From positions 62,001 to 126,000 of the forward strand of contig NZ_FOUY01000013.1 in assembly GCF_900115005.1 (NCBI RefSeq): DNA of 64,000 bases. Direction: 5' to 3'. Each line of letters begins with the position of its first letter. The first letter of the stretch is position 1. Source of the stretch: Pseudonocardia ammonioxydans. GTDB lineage: Bacteria; Actinomycetota; Actinomycetes; Mycobacteriales; Pseudonocardiaceae. Both the position numbers and the translations under genes were made by a program. Below are positions 59,810 to 64,000 of the stretch, piece by piece. The notes below the pieces were generated by a model, which did not search any database, had not been told where the DNA came from, and saw nothing but the letters and a program-made list of their open reading frames with translations.

Positions 59810-60933
59810 ACGCCCCGCAGGCCCGGCGGGAGATCGAGACGCGGATCCGGTCGGCCGAGGCGGAGCTGCTCGGGCTGTCGCACCGCATCCACGCGCACCC
59901 CGAGCTCGCCTTCGAAGAGGTCCGCGCCAGCGCCTGGCTGGCCGAGCTGCTGGCCGCGGGCGGGTTCACCGTCGACCACGGCTGCTACGGCCTGAACACC
60001 GCGGTGCGCGCCACCGTCGGGTCCGGGCCGGTCCACGTCGGCATCTGCGCCGAGTACGACGCGCTGCCCGGCATCGGGCACGCCTGCGGGCACAACATCA
60101 TCGCCGCCGCGGCGGCGGGCGCCGGGATCGGGCTGGCCGGCCTGGCCGACGACCTCGGGCTGACGATCACCGTGCTGGGGACGCCCGCGGAGGAGGGCGG
60201 CGGCGGGAAGATCCTGATGCTCGAGCGCGGCGCGTTCGACGGGCTCGACGCGGCGATGATGGTGCATCCCGCCGCCGTCGAGATGGCCGCGATGCCCGGC
60301 ACCGCGGTGTCGGTGTTCGACGTGTCCTACCGCGGCACCCCGGCACACGCCGGCGCCTACCCGGAGCGCGGTGTCAACGCCGCCGACGCGATGACCGTCG
60401 CCCAGGTCGCGATCGGCCTGCTGCGCCAGCAGACCGCCGGCACCGACCGGATCCAGGGCATCGTCACGGAGGCCGGCAGCGCGGCGAACATCATCCCGGA
60501 CACCAGCCGTGGACAGTGGATCGTGCGCGCGGACTCCCAGGTCGCGCTCGCACCGCTGACGGACCGGGTGCAGCGCTGCTTCGAGGCCGGTGCGCTGGCC
60601 ACCGGGTGCGAGCTCGGCCTCACCCCGGCCTGCCCGGACTACGCCGATCTGCGCCCCGACCCCGGCCTGCTGGCGCTCTACCGGGCCAACGCCGAGGCGC
60701 TCGGGCGCACCTTCCCCGAGCTGCCGGCCGGGATGACCGGCGCCGCCACCGACATGGGCAACGTCTCGCACGTCGTGCCGACCATCCATCCGATGCTCGG
60801 CCTGGACTGCCTCCCCGCCGTCAACCACCAGCCCGAGTTCACCGCCGCGTGCGTCACCCCGGCCGCGGACCGGGCCGTCGTCGAGGGCGCGATCGCCATG
60901 GCCTGGACGGCCGCCGACCTGGCCGGGGCGTGA
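59806..60933 (+). CDS. M20-family amidohydrolase
   Basis: The 375-residue protein has the M20D pattern: LGLSHRIHAHPELAFEEVRAS near residue 25, metal-binding GICAEYDALPGIGHACGHN near 85, TPAEEGGGGKI near 128 and a late VSHVVPTIHPMLG. Relatives split N-acyl or aminobenzoyl amino acids (AbgB, HipO types). GTG 59806 overlaps the aldehyde dehydrogenase stop. Together with the upstream pair this suggests breakdown of an N-acylated amino alcohol or a similar amide, rather than plain choline oxidation. Confidence 0.92.
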   Translation: MNAPQARREIETRIRSAEAELLGLSHRIHAHPELAFEEVRASAWLAELLAAGGFTVDHGCYGLNTAVRATVGSGPVHVGICAEYDALPGIGHACGHNIIAAAAAGAGIGLAGLADDLGLTITVLGTPAEEGGGGKILMLERGAFDGLDAAMMVHPAAVEMAAMPGTAVSVFDVSYRGTPAHAGAYPERGVNAADAMTVAQVAIGLLRQQTAGTDRIQGIVTEAGSAANIIPDTSRGQWIVRADSQVALAPLTDRVQRCFEAGALATGCELGLTPACPDYADLRPDPGLLALYRANAEALGRTFPELPAGMTGAATDMGNVSHVVPTIHPMLGLDCLPAVNHQPEFTAACVTPAADRAVVEGAIAMAWTAADLAGA

Positions 60934-60948
60934 GTGCCGCCGTCCCGT

Positions 60949-61575
60949 TCATCCCGCACGCACTCCGGCCGTCGTGAGCAGCTCCCCGGCGGCGGCACAC
61001 GCCCCGTCGGTGATCACGTGCTCGTCACCCGGGTCGATCCGGAGGTCGACCGTGGCGCCGGCCCACTCGAGCAGCGCGGCGGTCTCCTCCACCCGGTACC
61101 GCGGCACCCAGGGATCGCGGTCGATGCTGCGCACGACCGTGGCGAGCCCGTCGAGGGATCCCGCGGGCGGGCCGGTGATCGGTTCCGGCCCGATGTAGCC
61201 ACCGGTGAAGAGGATCAGGCCCGCGTAGCGCTGCGGGGCGACGGTCAGGACGTGGTGGGCCAGCAGGCAGGCTCCCTGCGAGAAGCCCCAGAGCACGACG
61301 CGCTCGCGCGGGAACCCGCGGCCGGCCAGCTCGTCCAGGCACCCGGTCACGATCTCCAGGGACTCACCGAGCGCGGGCCGGTTGCGCTCCAGTGGCACCA
61401 GGAACGGTTCCGGGTACCAGCTGTCACCGGCGGCGTGCGGGGCGTGGAAGCGCACGCGGGGGGCGGCGAACCGGGCGGCGGTCTCCTGCATGAACTGCGG
61501 GGTCTGGCCGCGGCCGTGCACCGCGAGGACGGCCAGGCCGGCCGTCCCCGCGGTGGCACCCCACTCGTGCATCAC
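60949..61575 (-). CDS. phospholipase/carboxylesterase-family alpha/beta hydrolase
   Basis: The 208-residue protein has VLAVHGRGQTPQ at its start, the nucleophile elbow LWGFSQGACLLAHH near residue 105, an Asp in RDPWVPRYRVEETAA and a late DPGDEHV His. This is the small carboxylesterase pattern. GTG 61575 overlaps the monooxygenase stop; ATG 61572, directly after it, is equally possible. It is the last gene of the VOC dioxygenase operon and may act on the ring-cleavage product or a precursor ester. Confidence 0.88.
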   Translation of the reverse strand: MMHEWGATAGTAGLAVLAVHGRGQTPQFMQETAARFAAPRVRFHAPHAAGDSWYPEPFLVPLERNRPALGESLEIVTGCLDELAGRGFPRERVVLWGFSQGACLLAHHVLTVAPQRYAGLILFTGGYIGPEPITGPPAGSLDGLATVVRSIDRDPWVPRYRVEETAALLEWAGATVDLRIDPGDEHVITDGACAAAGELLTTAGVRAG

Positions 61576-62753
61576 GCGGGCGCCTCCTGCAGGTCGAGGA
61601 AGGCCCAGTGCGCGTCCGGGGCCAGCCCGGACAGCCACCGCCCGCAGTTCTGCAGGACGACCGGGCCGGACGTGACGTGCTGGGTGCCGGCGTGCAGGTC
61701 CCGGAAGAACCGCTGCAGGACACCACGGCGCAGCGCCGCAGTGCCGGCCCACCTGTAGACCGCCTGCCCCACCTCATGGACCGACCAGGTGGTGTTGTTG
61801 AGCATGAGCCGGGTCAGCGTCTCCTGCTCGGTGCTCAGCTTCTCGCCGGCATCGAGCGTCGCCTCGTTGTCGGCCCACACCTCCGACACCCACGCGTGGG
61901 CGGAGCGCAGCCCGGCCTCGGCGCGGGCGTACTCGGCGTGGAACTGCTGGGTGTCGACCGTCGCGCCCGGGGTGCCGGACTTGCGCACCGCCAGCTCCCG
62001 CAGCTCGTCGAGCATCCGCCGGCCGACCCCGAGCGCCCAGCCGGTGTGGCAGATGCCGGCCATGTTCGCCAGGCCGATCCGGTAGATCGCCCCGCCGTGC
62101 CGGACGTCGGTGGTGGCGATCGGATAGGCGTGGCTGTCCGGGACGAACACGTCGTCACACAGGTAGTCGTGGCTGGAGGTGGCGCGCAGGCCCATGACAT
62201 CCCAGTTGTCGACCGGGGTCGTCGACTCCGCGGGCAGGGTCAGCACCAGTGCCTCGCCGGTGTCGGCGCACAGCGCCGCGGTGTGGATGTGGCTGGCCAT
62301 CGCGCTCCCGGAGGCGAAGTGCCAGTGGCCGCTGATCCGGTAGCCGCCGTCAACACGCACGGCATCACCCAGCTTGGTCCCCTGGCCGGCGATCAGGGCG
62401 TGGCGTCCGTTCACCACGTCCGGGAACAGGTCCCGCGCGGCCACCTCGCCCAGGTAGGCGGCGGTCGTCCCGGTGATCATCTGTACGGCCATGAACGTCC
62501 ACCCGGCCGAGGCGTCGGCGTAGGTGATGCGCGCGATGGTGTCGATGACCTGCCGGGGTGAGAACTCGTAGCCGCCGAGCTCGCGCGGGATGCCGATCCG
62601 GAAGGCGCCCGTGCCGACCAGCGCGTCCGCCGACTCATCGGTGAGCCTGCCGAGGTCCTCGCTCTTCTCGGCGTTGTCCTGCAGCGTCGCCGAGATCCCG
62701 TCGATGCGTTCGATCAGTGCGTCGAGCTCGTCGCTGACGTGGAGCTGTCCCAT
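61572..62753 (-). CDS. flavin-dependent aromatic monooxygenase, acyl-CoA dehydrogenase fold (HsaA-like)
   Basis: The 393-residue protein resembles two-component oxygenases: AFRIGIPRELGGYEFSPRQV near residue 50, ADASAGWTFMAVQMI near 78, GGYRISGHWHFASGSAMASH near 135 and a C-terminal FFRDLHAGTQHVTSGPVVLQ. It would hydroxylate a phenolic ring using FMNH2 or FADH2 from a partner reductase not encoded here. It follows a ring-cleaving dioxygenase by 10 bp, so it probably makes the diol that the dioxygenase opens. The family also includes genuine acyl-CoA dehydrogenases, but the context favours the oxygenase call. Confidence 0.88.
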   Translation of the reverse strand: MGQLHVSDELDALIERIDGISATLQDNAEKSEDLGRLTDESADALVGTGAFRIGIPRELGGYEFSPRQVIDTIARITYADASAGWTFMAVQMITGTTAAYLGEVAARDLFPDVVNGRHALIAGQGTKLGDAVRVDGGYRISGHWHFASGSAMASHIHTAALCADTGEALVLTLPAESTTPVDNWDVMGLRATSSHDYLCDDVFVPDSHAYPIATTDVRHGGAIYRIGLANMAGICHTGWALGVGRRMLDELRELAVRKSGTPGATVDTQQFHAEYARAEAGLRSAHAWVSEVWADNEATLDAGEKLSTEQETLTRLMLNNTTWSVHEVGQAVYRWAGTAALRRGVLQRFFRDLHAGTQHVTSGPVVLQNCGRWLSGLAPDAHWAFLDLQEAPA

Positions 62754-62763
62754 GACGGTCCCC

Positions 62764-63717
62764 TCAGATGTCGATCGGCTCGAGCCGGGAGAAGATCTCC
62801 TCGCGCCGATGCTCGAACTGCTCCGGCAGCTGGAACCGGGTTCCCAGCTCGTGCGGGGACTCGTCGCAGTCCCAGCCGCCCTCGGCGTGGGTGACCGCCA
62901 GCTCGAACAGAGCGCCGCCCGGCGTCCGCACGTAGACGCTCTTGAAGTACTTGCGGTCCTTCAGCTCGGAGATGTCGGTGTAGCCGGCGCCCTCGATGCC
63001 GAACTTGGCCTCGTCCTGGTTCTCCAGCGTCTCGAGATCCCAGGCGAAGTGGTGGTGGGTACCGGCGCCGTAGTGCCAGGTGCCCTGGTCGTCGCGGCGG
63101 TTGACGGTGATCTCCACGTGGTTGCCGACCTTCGCCTCGCCCACCTGCAGCGCCACGACGTCCCGCTCCTCGACCGGGTCGCCCTGACCGAAGAACGAGC
63201 GGTCGGCGAACTCGACCATCCGGTCCGGGGTGTGCACGTGCACGCCGATCCCGTGCAGCCCGTGGACGGCGTGTTCCTGGGGGACGCCGTAGCCGGTGTG
63301 GCCGACCCGTCCGTCGCCGGTGCTGCCGACGAACATGTACTCGATCCCCGAGGGGTGCCGGAACGCCAGGCGCCGCTGCCCGAACCGCTCCACGTCGGTG
63401 ACCTCGACGTCGTGTGCGGTGAGCCGGTCGTGCCAGTAGTTCATGGACCCGTGCGGGATCGCGAGCAGCACCTCGCGCGACTGGTTGGTCCCGGGCGTCC
63501 CGAACAGCCCGGCCTGCGCCCACGGGAACGTGGTCACCACTGCAGACGGGTCGCCGTGCGCGTTCGAGTAGTAGAGGTGGTAGATCGGCAGCGAGCCGTC
63601 GAAGAGCACGGTGCGCTTGATGAATCGCATTCCGAGCACCTTGACGTGGAAGTCGACGTCGTCCTGCGCGTTCCCCACCGACAGCGTCACGTGGTGCGAG
63701 CCCTTGATGTAGGCCAT
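62764..63717 (-). CDS. VOC-superfamily ring-cleaving dioxygenase
   Basis: The 317-residue protein has two vicinal-oxygen-chelate modules. It begins IKGSHHVTLSVGNAQDDVDFHVKVLG, contains HAVHGLHGIGVHVHTPDRMVEF at the start of module 2, then GTHHHFAWDLET and VYVRTPGGALFELAVTHAEGG. His and Glu residues at these sites fit Fe(II) or Mn(II) binding, as in hydroquinone- or catechol-type dioxygenases (LinE and MhqO relatives). GGGGAGG precedes ATG 63717. It is the first gene of a three-gene aromatic operon. A TACGCT box at 63758-63753 is a possible -10. Confidence 0.9.
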   Translation of the reverse strand: MAYIKGSHHVTLSVGNAQDDVDFHVKVLGMRFIKRTVLFDGSLPIYHLYYSNAHGDPSAVVTTFPWAQAGLFGTPGTNQSREVLLAIPHGSMNYWHDRLTAHDVEVTDVERFGQRRLAFRHPSGIEYMFVGSTGDGRVGHTGYGVPQEHAVHGLHGIGVHVHTPDRMVEFADRSFFGQGDPVEERDVVALQVGEAKVGNHVEITVNRRDDQGTWHYGAGTHHHFAWDLETLENQDEAKFGIEGAGYTDISELKDRKYFKSVYVRTPGGALFELAVTHAEGGWDCDESPHELGTRFQLPEQFEHRREEIFSRLEPIDI

Positions 63718-63860
63718 GTCAGTCCTCCCCATCGAGTGATCCGACGGGACCGAGCGTAGGAACCGCGCACCGGGAGGGGTATCGCGAGAGCGCCCGGTCC
63801 TGTCGCCGCGCTGCATCGGCAGCCGGCGGACGTGCGGGTATCGTCGCCGGTGGGTTCGAC

Positions 63861-63913
63861 GGCGGTACCGGGAGACCGGCGGTACCAGGAGACGACGGAC
63901 CAGGGAGACGACG
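63861..63913. repeat. imperfect triple repeat before the right-edge gene
   Basis: Three imperfect units of about 17 bp, each containing GGTACC or GGACC followed by GGGAGA or GGAGA, run up to the start codon at 63914. The last unit supplies the apparent ribosome site. The rest of the 196-bp divergent gap shows no clear palindrome. Confidence 0.5.
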
Positions 63914-64000
63914 ATGACGTCACTGCCCGAGCACCTCGGCGATCCGGCGCTCACCACGGCCGGACCGCGGATCTCGTTCGGTTCCTGGCGCAGCGCCGTG
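63914..64000 (+). CDS. partial gene at the right edge, function unknown
   Basis: An open frame starts at ATG 63914 after GGGAGA and continues off the window as 29 residues beginning MTSLPEHLGDPALTTAGPRI. I do not recognise the protein. Its divergent position next to the aromatic dioxygenase operon would suit a regulator, but that is a guess from context only. Confidence 0.5.
   Translation, partial: MTSLPEHLGDPALTTAGPRISFGSWRSAV

Overview
The window is GC-rich chromosomal DNA from an actinobacterium. The signs are frequent GTG starts, 4-bp ATGA/GTGA gene overlaps, a mycofactocin-type short-chain dehydrogenase, an AcoR-type activator without the sigma-54 contact motif, and many CoA-linked catabolic genes. 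A Pseudonocardiales member such as Pseudonocardia or Amycolatopsis fits best, but this is inference. I see no rRNA, tRNA, CRISPR array or phage genes, and only a doubtful transposase scrap.

Layout. (1) 1-8132: a minus-strand acyl-CoA catabolic operon (MaoC-SCP2 fusion, hydrolase, CoA ligase, thiolase, flavodoxin-fold reductase, acyl-CoA dehydrogenase), a divergent TetR gene and an MHS-family importer. The TetR/operon and importer promoters share the palindrome GAACG-N2-CGTTC. (2) 8133-8544: gene-free, with two 66-bp REP-like elements. (3) 8545-15989: two divergent units encoding LysR, a Rieske ferredoxin, an FGGY kinase broken by an amber codon, a desaturase-type di-iron protein, ferredoxin reductase, a hydrolase and a class-III-type alcohol dehydrogenase. 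Together they resemble a three-component oxygenase pathway. (4) 16063-20967: two convergent LysR genes, an MFS carrier and an acyl-CoA ligase. (5) 20937-26936: an IclR gene divergent from a cupin / HpcH-type aldolase / MFS / DUF6282 operon of unknown substrate, then a TDT-family carrier. (6) 27046-32107: mycofactocin-type SDR, flavin monooxygenase, AcoR-type activator and esterase, with matching palindromes before the SDR and the esterase.

(7) 32108-35607: a possible IS remnant, a heptamer repeat, a quinone-oxidoreductase-like gene, two membrane proteins and a TetR gene. (8) 35633-41898: a ferulate/p-coumarate operon (vdh-ech-fcs-marR-retro-Claisen hydrolase) with an operator over its predicted start site, and a PaaX-family gene upstream. 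(9) 42085-50972: a coupled operon of a polar amino-acid ABC importer, a CapA-like phosphoesterase, a type III CoA-transferase, two 2-hydroxyacyl-CoA dehydratase-like subunits that have lost cluster cysteines, and a 14-helix MFS exporter. I consider this the best candidate for an undescribed system. (10) 51045-56035: a CocE-type lipoprotein hydrolase and a PLD-nuclease/helicase/DUF3427 protein. (11) 56166-60933: a GbsR-like regulator divergent from GMC oxidoreductase, aldehyde dehydrogenase and M20 amidohydrolase. (12) 60949-63717: an aromatic-degradation operon (ring-cleaving VOC dioxygenase, flavin monooxygenase, small hydrolase). A partial gene runs off the right edge.

Overall the region looks like a catabolic island. 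Most units pair a local regulator with a transporter and a CoA-ester or aromatic pathway.
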